A DNA stretch of 64,000 nucleotides, taken from assembly GCF_002742385.2 (NCBI RefSeq), contig NZ_MJBI02000001.1, positions 975,149 through 1,039,148 of the forward strand, written 5' to 3'. This DNA is from Macrococcoides goetzii. GTDB lineage: Bacteria > Bacillota > Bacilli > Staphylococcales > Staphylococcaceae. A model generated the notes under the pieces. The model was given only the letters and a program-made list of their open reading frames with translations, made no database searches and was not told the DNA's origin. A program made the translations under genes and the position numbers. Positions 1 through 8,956 of this stretch are shown in pieces. The stretch's first letter is position 1; each line of letters begins with the position of its first letter.

Positions 1-701
1 ACCGGCTTTGTCAAAGGTTTTGTAAGTGCTAATGTGCATTTCGAGTCTATACCACCGGTAATACCCACTAACAATTTGTTATTAACTTTATTTAAAGACA
101 GGTTCAAGTGTTTAATATGCTTTTTCATTTCAGACAATATTTCCTGATAACGATGATGTTTCAAAGCAGGATTAGGATATATTCTCACTTTTGCTTGTCC
201 AATAGTCAACTTCACAGAAGGTACAAGTTTAAAAACATCTTCATATCTGGAATGATCAAGTATATTAGTTCGTGATGTTATTTTTTTATTTCCAAAAATA
301 TCACCGATTAATTTATCATGAGATGAAACAATTGATAAATCAGAAGTATAATATGGAGATCTGAAACCTGCTGCATCAGAAAAGATTTCTATACCGTCGG
401 CTGTTGATTTAACAATTACAAAACTGCCATTTAAATGATTAATTGAATGGCTACTTGCAGAAAGCTTTTCATAAAGGACACGATTTAATATTTCAAAAGG
501 TGTGATGTTAGGTATACTAATATCAAATGCATACCCTAATAAATAAACACTTCCATTTTTGGTTTCATAACTGGATACACGTAAATCCTTTGAAGTATAT
601 AATTGATATCCTCCATCTAAACGATAATTTTCTTGTAAATGCTCATTTTTAATTGTTTCTTTTGTAATTAAAAAGGCTTTATGGATTAAATAATCTGACA
701 T
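1..701 (-). CDS. Asparagine-synthase-like PP-loop protein, partial (C-terminus beyond window)
   Basis: I translated this frame directly; it starts at an ATG at 701 behind AAGGAG and stays open to the window edge (233 codons visible). Near the visible end lies GITGGIDSKCT, a PP-loop of the SGGxDS type used by asparagine synthases and other ATP-pyrophosphatases to adenylate a substrate. The first ~200 residues look like a class II amidotransferase-type domain, for example in the segment around DAAGFRSPYY. However, the residue after Met is Ser, not the catalytic Cys of true glutamine amidotransferases, so glutamine hydrolysis is doubtful. It lies 36 bp downstream of the first Asp2-like gene and is probably the last or a late gene of the glycan operon. 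I infer amidation or amino-modification of a sugar or polymer precursor; the substrate is unknown. Confidence 0.65.
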   Translation of the reverse strand, partial: MSDYLIHKAFLITKETIKNEHLQENYRLDGGYQLYTSKDLRVSSYETKNGSVYLLGYAFDISIPNITPFEILNRVLYEKLSASSHSINHLNGSFVIVKSTADGIEIFSDAAGFRSPYYTSDLSIVSSHDKLIGDIFGNKKITSRTNILDHSRYEDVFKLVPSVKLTIGQAKVRIYPNPALKHHRYQEILSEMKKHIKHLNLSLNKVNNKLLVGITGGIDSKCTLALTKPLTKP

Positions 702-737
702 AACGTTTTCTCCTTCAGTAAATGCAAACAATCGATA

Positions 738-1532
738 TTAAAGATGATGTTGTATTAATCGCATTGTTTGATCTTTTGATAATGGACTATGACCTTCTTT
801 CGGATGTTTGTAATAATAATATTCAATATTATTTAATGGCAAATTCAAATAAGAAAGCTCTGTTATAAAAGGTTTTACATGATCTCTCATATCTGTTAGA
901 CTTGCTCTATTTTGCATATATAGTAAATCAGGAATATATTGATATTTTTCAAATGCCTTTGTAATAGATAATCTATCTAAATATTTTTCAATTACTTCTT
1001 GTTTTGTAAGGTTAGGATATACGATTTCAAGCATTTGGTTTACACTTTTTTCTAAATAATTTAAAACATTCGTTTGAGGATTGTTTACAATTACTTTCGA
1101 GCCTTTGATTAAAATACCTAAATACATCGACATAAATCCACCAGCTGAAGAGCCGTAAAAAAGTGTTGCATCATGACTATAATCTAAACGTTTCAATAAA
1201 ACTTCAATTATTTCTGCAACTAATTCTAATGCAAATGAATCTTCTTTACCTTGACCCCAACCAATCTTTAAACCATTTCCGTGTAATGTTATATCATCGA
1301 TAAATAAACAACTTGATTTAAATTCATTCTTCCATGTTGACCTTTGATATAGAGGCGGTTTTTTCTTGGATGGATCAATTGCTCCATTACTAAAACAAAT
1401 TATTTTTTTAAAATTCTTGTTATATTTTAATAAGAAATAGAAGGATTTATCTTTGTGATTAATACAAATTTCATCATTGAATTCAGATTCAAATATGAAA
1501 TGTTGTAATTCATCAAATGAAAGCTTGAGCAT
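738..1532 (-). CDS. Asp2-like alpha/beta-hydrolase (putative glycan acyltransferase), copy 1
   Basis: A 264-residue cytoplasmic protein without signal peptide. The nucleophile elbow YGSSAGGFMS (about residues 126-135) gives the catalytic Ser of an alpha/beta-hydrolase, and GHSPLSKD near the C-terminus offers the catalytic His. FSNGAIDP and IDDITLH near the N-terminus are also found in the paralogue at 10750-11568. The family resembles the Asp2/hydrolase proteins of accessory Sec and surface-polysaccharide loci; Asp2 is known to O-acetylate glycans on a secreted adhesin. Start ATG is preceded by AAGGGGTGATG. The gene sits 4 bp after the two-module glycosyltransferase, so co-transcription is likely. 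Acyl transfer to the exported polymer is inferred; a deacylase role is equally possible. Confidence 0.62.
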   Translation of the reverse strand: MLKLSFDELQHFIFESEFNDEICINHKDKSFYFLLKYNKNFKKIICFSNGAIDPSKKKPPLYQRSTWKNEFKSSCLFIDDITLHGNGLKIGWGQGKEDSFALELVAEIIEVLLKRLDYSHDATLFYGSSAGGFMSMYLGILIKGSKVIVNNPQTNVLNYLEKSVNQMLEIVYPNLTKQEVIEKYLDRLSITKAFEKYQYIPDLLYMQNRASLTDMRDHVKPFITELSYLNLPLNNIEYYYYKHPKEGHSPLSKDQTMRLIQHHL

Positions 1533-1536
1533 TACA

Positions 1537-4191
1537 TCACCCCTTATAATTTACCTCTTTTTTAAGTTGAGCAATCGTTTCATTAAGCTCTATATCTTGT
1601 GGTCGTTTAATGCCATCATACAAACTATAAATATCTAAGAAACGTGTGATTGCCTGATGTCGTTCTTCCGGTTTAATTCTATCAAATCTAACCATGTACC
1701 ATCCTTTAACGTAAAAATTAAATCTTTCTGTCATGTAAGCATCTAATAATTTATGCTTTTTAAGGAAAGGGATACGTTCCGTCTCTAATTTGTAATATTT
1801 ATCAAAGAATTTTGCGCCAATTGTATTCGTAACAGAACCTGATACTGCTGCATAATACATATGAACATATACATTCATCGCTTCCACTTTATTTGAATAA
1901 AGCATCAACTCCTGGAAGAACATTGTATCTTGTCCAGCAGCACCTTCAACCATCCTAATATTATTATTTTCAATAATTGATTTCTTAACGATGAGTGCCT
2001 GAATACTTTGTGCTCTTAAACCAGAATCTTTCATAAACTGATGTGTATTTTCTATCAACAATTGATTTTGATTATATTTTTTTATCGTTTGAGCAAAGTT
2101 GAAATTTGAGCGGCGCACGTTATCTTCTTTCATTATATTACCTACTACTAAATCTATACTAGAATCACTCATTAATCGTTCAAATAATTTAGCGTATCCA
2201 TCACCCATTGCCTCGTTATCTGGATCCAGATAGGTAATATAAGGTGACGTAGCAAGTTCAATACCTACGTTTCTAGGGCGTGATGCAGACCCTGATCCTT
2301 GATCAAACGCTTTATAAACAATATGATTCGGGTATCTTCTTCGGATACGATTAATGATTTTTATCGTTTCATCGTCCGTACTACCATCATTAATAAACAC
2401 AATTTCCATTTTATTAAAAATACTAGAACGTCTTAAACTTGCAAAACATTTATCTTCTAAGTAAACACCATTGTTATGAATAGGAACGATAACACTTAAT
2501 TTTTTTGAAGACTTTGGAGCGCGTCTGTTATTTTCAATTTCTATGTCATCAGCTAAATAACCATTTGTTAAAGCCTCTTTTTCTTCAATGTTTTTTAAGC
2601 TTGATAATTTAAACATCGTTAGTGTCTCATCAGAAAATTGATGGATCAGGTTATGGACTTCACCATTTCCTTTTTTAGTTACAAAATCAACTTCTACAAA
2701 CTTAAATGGCGTTAACAAGTCCTCTAAATAATATTCTCCATAAACATTTTGTTTACTCATATATGTTAAATAATCATATTCATTTAAATTAATTGTTGAA
2801 AGTTCTGATGCATTCACTAATGTTTTATCAACATATAGCTGACGTTCAAAATTTTCTTTTACCACTTCACTATCTTCTACGTTTACTACTAAAATTCGAT
2901 TATGTTCTTTCAGAAGTGGTGTATCTAAAACAATATTTTCTATATAAGATAAACGATGATAAGTTGTATGTTCTCTAAATACATTACGTATTGCTTTACC
3001 TTGGAATTCACGTAAATCTAATTCATTATAATTATTTACAATCGGATCAACATCAGCATTATTATTAATCATAAAAACATTTGGGAACTGGTTATTAACG
3101 CCTACACTATAGTTAGATAACAACAAGTTACCAAAAGCTTGTAATTCAAAAATACGATTCGCAAACATCGTTTCGCTGTATTTTACAGAATTTAAGTTAA
3201 TCGCCCATCTATATAATTTATGTGTATTCATTAAATCTTCATGATTCATCGGATAAGTAAGGTATGGAATATATTTTGCAGGGAATAGGTAACGATCTTT
3301 CTTAAGATTTAAGTTTCTATCAATAATTGTAAACTCTTTTTCTGCCTTAATTAAACCGTCTAAAATCATGCTTGTTTCTTTATTACGCGTCGGATATTTT
3401 GTTAGCCAGCTTCCAGCAAATAAAACTTCATCTTTAACTTTTTTCGCATAATCTGAACGCGTTCCAATGGGGTTATGGTAATAAGGATTAATTCCAAACT
3501 GAAGACTGTGGACATTTACATGACCACATAATTCAACATACGTCGGTACCATCTCACTTGCACTAGTAAATACAACATCACATAACTCAGCAACATCTTT
3601 AAATAAGTTGTAATTGACGGGATCTTCTTTAGAATAAAATACTGTCTTTATTTTTCTGTCCTTAAATTTATTAATGATGTTATAAATATCCTGTCTCAAT
3701 TCACTGTTCGGGCTAGCGCTACCTTCCCAGGACATATCTATCCCACGCCAACTCGTTGCATACATAAAATAATCAACATCTAGTGTAGAGACTTTGTCAA
3801 TATCATTATGTGAGATATATATTAAATCAGAAACATCTTTAAATGAATTATATAAAAACTCATCACAGATTATCGCCACTTTTTTTCCCGACTTTTTGAA
3901 ATATGTACTTGGTTGAACTTTTTTTAAATTCGGAAAATATGATTCGACTTCATTAAAGAAGTCAATTTTAGCTTTTTCATCAACTAATTTAAAATAATTA
4001 TGGAAAGAATGATAATCAGAATCATTCAGTAAATGAAATTTTGCAAGATTATAATTCGTTTCCAGCATGTCATAGTATGTTTTATATCTTTCAATTTTAG
4101 ACATTTCTTCAAAATTAATATCTTCTACAGTTTGATCAGTTTCAATTGCTTTCTTATCATCATTTGCCACAACTAACGTCTCCTCTTCCAT
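1537..4191 (-). CDS. Two-module glycosyltransferase (CgeB/GT4-like N-half plus GT2 C-half)
   Basis: An 884-residue protein with two catalytic modules. The N-terminal half (about 100-430) resembles CgeB/DUF3880-type GT-B glycosyltransferases, with the characteristic nucleotide-sugar-binding segment around FELQAFGNLLLSNY. The C-terminal half (about 565-800) is a GT-A family 2 domain: it opens with LSVIVPIHNN, has FINDGSTDD and RPRNVGIELA, and then YLDPDNEA in the position of the DxD metal-binding motif. Two modules in one chain suggest alternating addition of two sugars or a polymerase. The start overlaps the end of the upstream coiled-coil gene by 19 bp, so translation is probably coupled. The first ~35 residues are acidic and low-complexity. 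The product acts on the cytoplasmic face; the sugar specificity cannot be told. Confidence 0.75.
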   Translation of the reverse strand: MEEETLVVANDDKKAIETDQTVEDINFEEMSKIERYKTYYDMLETNYNLAKFHLLNDSDYHSFHNYFKLVDEKAKIDFFNEVESYFPNLKKVQPSTYFKKSGKKVAIICDEFLYNSFKDVSDLIYISHNDIDKVSTLDVDYFMYATSWRGIDMSWEGSASPNSELRQDIYNIINKFKDRKIKTVFYSKEDPVNYNLFKDVAELCDVVFTSASEMVPTYVELCGHVNVHSLQFGINPYYHNPIGTRSDYAKKVKDEVLFAGSWLTKYPTRNKETSMILDGLIKAEKEFTIIDRNLNLKKDRYLFPAKYIPYLTYPMNHEDLMNTHKLYRWAINLNSVKYSETMFANRIFELQAFGNLLLSNYSVGVNNQFPNVFMINNNADVDPIVNNYNELDLREFQGKAIRNVFREHTTYHRLSYIENIVLDTPLLKEHNRILVVNVEDSEVVKENFERQLYVDKTLVNASELSTINLNEYDYLTYMSKQNVYGEYYLEDLLTPFKFVEVDFVTKKGNGEVHNLIHQFSDETLTMFKLSSLKNIEEKEALTNGYLADDIEIENNRRAPKSSKKLSVIVPIHNNGVYLEDKCFASLRRSSIFNKMEIVFINDGSTDDETIKIINRIRRRYPNHIVYKAFDQGSGSASRPRNVGIELATSPYITYLDPDNEAMGDGYAKLFERLMSDSSIDLVVGNIMKEDNVRRSNFNFAQTIKKYNQNQLLIENTHQFMKDSGLRAQSIQALIVKKSIIENNNIRMVEGAAGQDTMFFQELMLYSNKVEAMNVYVHMYYAAVSGSVTNTIGAKFFDKYYKLETERIPFLKKHKLLDAYMTERFNFYVKGWYMVRFDRIKPEERHQAITRFLDIYSLYDGIKRPQDIELNETIAQLKKEVNYKG

Positions 4192-5099
4192 ATTTGTCTT
4201 TGGATTCTTCCTAATTTAGAATTAGATAAATTATTATAAAGTTCTTCTAAACGTGCTTTACGTTCTTCTGCTTTATAAATTTGCTCCGTTAAAGCAATAT
4301 TTTCATTGATTAATTTTTGTATGATACTTCGAGAAGTCTCTCTCTCTTCATCAAATAAACCGAGAAGATTATTAATTAAACTTGAATTAGTATCTAGTAT
4401 AGGTTTAGTGAATTCTATTGAAGTGATATCAAAGCCATGTAAATTTTGTGCTTTAGTATAATAATATTTATTTCTATGATGGAAACGAACTAAATCTATT
4501 GCAGGAAAAGCTAATACAATCGTTATAGGTTCATCACTAAAGTCTATAAATTGACTGAATTGAGATTTTAAATCAGAATCTTTGTAACATACATCTGTTG
4601 TAAGATTTTTAGCAATCATCGGCTCGCTCATTTTCTTTGAATAATAAATATCATCTTCATAGACGAAACCTATGAATTGAGATTTTTTATAAAGTCCTAA
4701 AGTCATTCTACCTTCTACTTCAAGCGCTACACGAGCTGTAAAACTACCTGTATTAAAAAAGAGCTGATAATCACGTTTCGCATTTATCTTTTTATTAATA
4801 GGTACAACTTCGAAATGATCTAAATTTACTTTGACCGTCAAAGGATCGATACTTGTTAATAGTATTGACGAAATTATTTTAATCCATCCTCTAAGCTCGC
4901 CATTTTGTTCAATCAATCCCCAAACCTGTTCATCTATTTTTTCAGTAGTTATTACTTTTACTACTTTCTGATTGAGTTCACTCAATACACCAACCGCTTC
5001 AGATTTATCATCTACTGCCGTTATTAAGTTATCTTCATTTTCCTGACATAAAATATAGAATGACAAATCTCTCGTCGCATATAATTCTAAAAGATTCAT
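4173..5099 (-). CDS. Glycan-locus protein with C-terminal coiled coil, function unknown
   Basis: A 308-residue protein without recognised catalytic motif, signal peptide or membrane span. Most of it looks like beta-rich globular sequence. The last ~60 residues, starting near LINENIALTEQ, form a predicted coiled coil that ends in a strongly basic tail (GRIQRQIWKRRR). Similar Lys/Arg-rich endings after a coiled coil are common at the C-termini of wall-polymer glycosyltransferases and may dock them to the membrane or to each other. Its start codon overlaps the stop of the upstream glycosyltransferase by one base (TAATG), and its own end overlaps the two-module glycosyltransferase start. An assembly or scaffold role for the glycosyltransferases is inference only. 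Confidence 0.5.
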   Translation of the reverse strand: MNLLELYATRDLSFYILCQENEDNLITAVDDKSEAVGVLSELNQKVVKVITTEKIDEQVWGLIEQNGELRGWIKIISSILLTSIDPLTVKVNLDHFEVVPINKKINAKRDYQLFFNTGSFTARVALEVEGRMTLGLYKKSQFIGFVYEDDIYYSKKMSEPMIAKNLTTDVCYKDSDLKSQFSQFIDFSDEPITIVLAFPAIDLVRFHHRNKYYYTKAQNLHGFDITSIEFTKPILDTNSSLINNLLGLFDEERETSRSIIQKLINENIALTEQIYKAEERKARLEELYNNLSNSKLGRIQRQIWKRRR

Positions 5100-6304
5100 T
5101 ATTTTTTCTCCTTATTAATTAATTCAATCAATGCTTTTATATTATTATCCCAAACAAGATGTTTCGTTGTATAGTCGGAACAATTATTACAATAATGTTC
5201 ATACTTTTCTGAATCTAATTTGAATGTCTGAATGTTTTTAATAATATCATCGATACTGGCTTTTTCTTTTGCATAACCAAGAAAATTATTGTTAATCATC
5301 TCTGAAGCTTCGTTGCCTATATTTGTGATTACTGGAATTCCTAAACTTATAGAGTCTATAATCTTCCCAGGTAAAATATTCATAAAAATATCATCTTCAA
5401 TTAGTAACGATAACGATAAATGCCTTGCCTTCATAAATTTTAAACATTCTAAACGTGGTAAAACGTCGTAAATCGTAACATGTTCTAAATTTAATTTGCG
5501 TACATTTTCTTTAAATTCATTTGCATGTAATCCATATACAATCGCATCAAATTTTATATTTAATTGATTCAATCGTTGTGCAATGCCTAAAAGTTCATCA
5601 GAATTTTGAGCAAATCCTAAATTACCAGAATAGAAAACTGTAAAATCTTCTACTTTTTTTGTTAATACTGAATTTAATTCTTCTTTATTTATACTGTTAG
5701 GTAAATATAGTAAAGGTTTATCTTTTATTTTCATTCTTTTAAGAATATGATTTTTAAATCCCCTATGGTTATATATAATTTTCGCACTTTGATTATAAAT
5801 ATATCTTTCAAGATAATTAAGAACAGGCTTAAATAAATTAATCCATTTTATATTTAATGCATATATACTATCTGGCCATAAATCTCTGACATCTAAAATA
5901 ATTTCAGCCTCAATTTTTTTCTTAAGCGGAGCAATTGCGAGTGGCATAAATATATTTGGACTTGTAACAATAATGCTTTCATAATGCTTAGCGTTTTTAT
6001 TAATGAACTTATACGTATGAAGCATAATCTCAATGTAATACATAATACGTTTAATATGAGATTTCGATTGTTTGTCTAATAACGTCTGAATTCTAAAAAT
6101 TTGACGCTTCTTATCATTTATATATATATCATTCCAATATTCATCAGTCTTGTACATCGAAGCATTAGGATATGAAGGATCAGATGTCAGCACATCTGCT
6201 TCGATACCATTCTTATTTAATAATGTAAAAATATTTTTATACCGATTTGCGCCACTTCCAATTTCAGGATAAAAATTTTGAGTAACCAATAAAACTCGCC
6301 CCAT
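5099..6304 (-). CDS. GT4-family glycosyltransferase
   Basis: A 401-residue GT-B fold enzyme. The N-terminus LLVTQNFYPEIGSGANR is the usual opening of WbuB/WcaI-type GT4 enzymes, DVRDLWPDS sits in the first Rossmann domain, and YSGNLGFAQN starts the second. The C-terminal domain carries IPVITNIGNEASEMI, at the position where GT4 enzymes bind the nucleotide-sugar phosphates. No signal peptide; it acts at the inner membrane face. RBS GGAG lies about 8 bp before the ATG. It is the first gene of a tightly overlapping cluster with the coiled-coil protein and the two-module glycosyltransferase, behind a 155-bp gap that holds the terminator of the preceding gene. Confidence 0.82.
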   Translation of the reverse strand: MGRVLLVTQNFYPEIGSGANRYKNIFTLLNKNGIEADVLTSDPSYPNASMYKTDEYWNDIYINDKKRQIFRIQTLLDKQSKSHIKRIMYYIEIMLHTYKFINKNAKHYESIIVTSPNIFMPLAIAPLKKKIEAEIILDVRDLWPDSIYALNIKWINLFKPVLNYLERYIYNQSAKIIYNHRGFKNHILKRMKIKDKPLLYLPNSINKEELNSVLTKKVEDFTVFYSGNLGFAQNSDELLGIAQRLNQLNIKFDAIVYGLHANEFKENVRKLNLEHVTIYDVLPRLECLKFMKARHLSLSLLIEDDIFMNILPGKIIDSISLGIPVITNIGNEASEMINNNFLGYAKEKASIDDIIKNIQTFKLDSEKYEHYCNNCSDYTTKHLVWDNNIKALIELINKEKK

Positions 6305-6428
6305 AGAATAACTCCAATCATCTAAATAGTTAACGTGAAATTTTGTATATTTAATATATTGTTTATATTATACCAATTAATAAAAGATATTTATAACAAT
6401 ACATTAAAACATTAATTCAAAAATAATA

Positions 6429-6452
6429 CCCGTAAATATTAACATTTACGGG
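6429..6452 (-). terminator. Rho-independent terminator after the 6460-7743 glycosyltransferase
   Basis: A perfect 9-bp inverted repeat, CCCGTAAAT and ATTTACGGG, with a 6-nt loop. Read on the minus strand it is followed by a T-rich run (TATTATTTTTG). It separates the upstream glycosyltransferase from the three-gene overlapping cluster below. Confidence 0.75.
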
Positions 6453-6459
6453 CATTAAT

Positions 6460-7743
6460 TTATAGGGCATTATAAACATCTAATAATTTTTGTTTTTCAT
6501 TTTCCCAGTTATAGATATGTTTTATCACTTTACATTTTTCACTATATTGATTACGTAATGTCTCATCTGCAACAAGTTTATTTACCGCTTCCGCTATTTG
6601 ATTGATATCATGACTATCTACTGAAATACCGACACCTTGATCCACCACAGCTTTAACTTCCGGAAAATTACAACTCACTATAGGTACATGAGCCATAATA
6701 TATTCAAACAATTTATTTGAGCTTGCAGAATAATGATTAAAACAAATATTTTGTAGTACCTGAAACCCTAAATATGCTTGTTTTGTATATGAAGGAAGTG
6801 CTTTGAAGTGAACTTTTTCAACAAATTTAATACGCTCACTTTCAGAACTTTGTGCCGCCATTTCTTTCAGTGTCTTCTCAAGTTTACCTGCCCCTAAAAA
6901 TACAAGTGTACCTTCTTTAACTTGAGGCATCATTTCAATCAGAAGTTCTAAACCACGACCTTGCTGCAAACCACCTTGATATAATAATATCTTTTCTTCT
7001 TTCGGTAATCCTAGCTCAGCATGTAAGTCAACATCAGGTTTTTCTTCAATATCATATAACTCCGAATAATTATATAGTGTTTTTGGATAAAAACCGTATA
7101 GCTCTTCATTCTTTTTCGCACGTGTATGATTTTCTACCATCATTTCATCAACAAATTTTATCATGAATGACTCAAAAAATTTTATCGTTTTAGGATTATA
7201 ACCTGTTCTTGAAGTTTGAACTTCATGTGAATCATAAACTAACTTTTTAGGTTTCAATCTAAATTTTGAACAAATAATCCCCTGCGGTAGCGTATTTAAA
7301 TCATTTGAATGATAAATATCGGCATTATCTTTATAACCTTTAATTATCATTCGACCGATAATTGCTGCATTGACAATATTTTTACGAACTTTTCTAAGTT
7401 TAACGCTCAGCGCCATCATCAATAATAAAGATGCAAAGTATATTAACAGCATAAGATTAAAATAAAGAAGTGTAACGCCAATGACAGTACTTACTGCACC
7501 TACTTTTATCAGAAATGAATTTTTGTCTTTTTGATATGCTGTAATGAAAGAAGGATAGCGTTGCACACGCGATACTTTAAAGTTATCTTTCACGTTTTCT
7601 TCTTGTAATACTTTTTCATCTTTAGGATCATCGATCGCTATAAGATGTACATCAAAGTTATTATCAGACAACGCGGTGCACTCTCTATTCACACGAGCAT
7701 CGTTCGTAAAATGATTCCAGACAAACATCGTAACTTTTTTCAA
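6460..7743 (-). CDS. GT4-family glycosyltransferase with internal hydrophobic segment
   Basis: A 427-residue protein starting at a TTG codon (7743) behind AAGGTGAAGAG. It opens with FVWNHFTNDARVNRE, typical of GT4 enzymes that begin with a substrate-binding loop. Residues about 77-113 form a hydrophobic hairpin that probably anchors it to the membrane. HSNDLNTLPQG and YDSHEV are conserved acceptor-domain motifs, YQGGLQQGRGLELLIE opens the donor-binding domain, and the C-terminal EYIMAHVPIVSCNFPEV is the nucleotide-sugar phosphate-binding segment. It is transcribed with the locus but has its own terminator. Donor and acceptor are unknown. Confidence 0.8.
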   Translation of the reverse strand: MKKVTMFVWNHFTNDARVNRECTALSDNNFDVHLIAIDDPKDEKVLQEENVKDNFKVSRVQRYPSFITAYQKDKNSFLIKVGAVSTVIGVTLLYFNLMLLIYFASLLLMMALSVKLRKVRKNIVNAAIIGRMIIKGYKDNADIYHSNDLNTLPQGIICSKFRLKPKKLVYDSHEVQTSRTGYNPKTIKFFESFMIKFVDEMMVENHTRAKKNEELYGFYPKTLYNYSELYDIEEKPDVDLHAELGLPKEEKILLYQGGLQQGRGLELLIEMMPQVKEGTLVFLGAGKLEKTLKEMAAQSSESERIKFVEKVHFKALPSYTKQAYLGFQVLQNICFNHYSASSNKLFEYIMAHVPIVSCNFPEVKAVVDQGVGISVDSHDINQIAEAVNKLVADETLRNQYSEKCKVIKHIYNWENEKQKLLDVYNAL

Positions 7744-7836
7744 TTCTCTTCACCTTCGAATGCACTTAATGATTCTGTGCTTATTTTTATTAATATTTAT
7801 TCTATCATACACATGTTAATAATATAAATACTAATG

Positions 7837-7869
7837 AAAAGGATGAGACATGAATTGTCTCATCCTTTT
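7837..7869 (-). terminator. Strong rho-independent terminator after the SGNH protein gene
   Basis: A perfect 14-bp stem, beginning AAAAGGATGAGACA on the plus strand, with a 5-nt loop, directly abutting the stop codon of the gene at 7870. The T-run of the minus-strand transcript is formed by the A-run of the left arm. Confidence 0.85.
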
Positions 7870-8787
7870 TTAAGCCACTCCTTTTGCAACACGTTCTGCA
7901 TGCGCTTCTAATAAAAAGCGATAAATATCTTTATAAATATAATAACTAAAAGTTGAAGAATATGAATTTGTAAGATGATGTTTGTCTCTTACTAGTATCA
8001 CATTACCTTGAGTAGGATTACAATATTTACCCGTGTTACAAATTAAATTTGTATAATCTACATATTTCACATATGGTTCTGCTCTTAATCTAGTAACCCA
8101 AGCAGGCTTAGGCGGGATATGAGATTTAGCTACTTTACATTTCGCAGAATTTCTACCATATTTTCTTACACATTCAGGTATATAAACATTAAAATAAGGT
8201 GTATCACGAATTGCGAAAACCTTAATATTATTCGCGTTTAATTCCCTAAACTTTTCAATAATACCTGGATCATGTTTATAGCCTGATTGTGTATTATTTG
8301 CTTTAATTAGCGCAACATCAGGTTTATATTTTGCAATTCTTGGAATAATTCTTTTATTCCAGGTTGTACAAGAAGGGTAATCTGGTCTTGGTGTTGAAGA
8401 CAAAGTACATCCACTTTTCGTAGCATATAAAACACGAATTTTATACTTTTCAGCAAATTGTTGCACTGCACCTAACCAATGTGCTGAATGAGAATCACCA
8501 ATAATAGCTATCGTTGAGCGATAACCAGTTTTAGTACCATAGACACAAACTTTTTTAGCATAGCCAACATTTTTACCAACGTGACATCCATCAATAAATC
8601 CCTGATTATGATCTGTAGGTGCATTTTTGGTAGTGGGTCTAAGTGATTTATATGGTACATATGATTTAGTATTTACCATTACACCTGGATGCGTTTTTTT
8701 GTTTAATGTTTCTGCTTGAACATTAAATGCACTAAAAGTTAAAACAAAACTAAAAATAACAACAAATAACAATACAATTTTTTTCAT
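7870..8787 (-). CDS. Secreted SGNH-domain protein (stand-alone OatA-like C-terminal domain)
   Basis: The start was set at the ATG at 8787 because it follows CTAGGAGAAG and begins a clean signal peptide (MKKIVLLFVVIFSF, cleavage near VQA-ET); the longer frame adds 12 unlikely residues. The mature ~280 residues form an SGNH-type domain: IAIIGDSHSAHW carries the block I Ser, and RDKHHLTNSY carries the His of block V in a DxxH arrangement. This domain is usually fused behind an acyltransferase-3 membrane domain, as in OatA-type O-acetyltransferases, where it transfers the acyl group outside the cell. Here it stands alone (305 aa), so it probably works with a separate membrane partner or as an extracellular esterase. 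Paired cysteines suggest disulfides. Confidence 0.75.
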   Translation of the reverse strand: MKKIVLLFVVIFSFVLTFSAFNVQAETLNKKTHPGVMVNTKSYVPYKSLRPTTKNAPTDHNQGFIDGCHVGKNVGYAKKVCVYGTKTGYRSTIAIIGDSHSAHWLGAVQQFAEKYKIRVLYATKSGCTLSSTPRPDYPSCTTWNKRIIPRIAKYKPDVALIKANNTQSGYKHDPGIIEKFRELNANNIKVFAIRDTPYFNVYIPECVRKYGRNSAKCKVAKSHIPPKPAWVTRLRAEPYVKYVDYTNLICNTGKYCNPTQGNVILVRDKHHLTNSYSSTFSYYIYKDIYRFLLEAHAERVAKGVA

Positions 8788-8927
8788 AACTTCTCCTAGT
8801 GTTAATTTTTTTACATATTTCATTATAGTATAGTATATATAAATTGTGTATAGCTAATGGCGAAATATACATATTCTTAACAATTTAGAGATATTTTATG
8901 TTTTATTTACCATAATTAAACAAAAAA

Positions 8928-8955
8928 GAATTGAGCTGGATAAATTACTCAATTC
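8928..8955 (-). terminator. Terminator after tagH-like gene
   Basis: An 8-bp inverted repeat GAATTGAG/CTCAATTC with a 12-nt loop, followed on the minus strand by CTTTTTTG. It lies one base from the stop codon of the ABC ATPase gene. Confidence 0.7.
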
Positions 8956-8956
8956 C

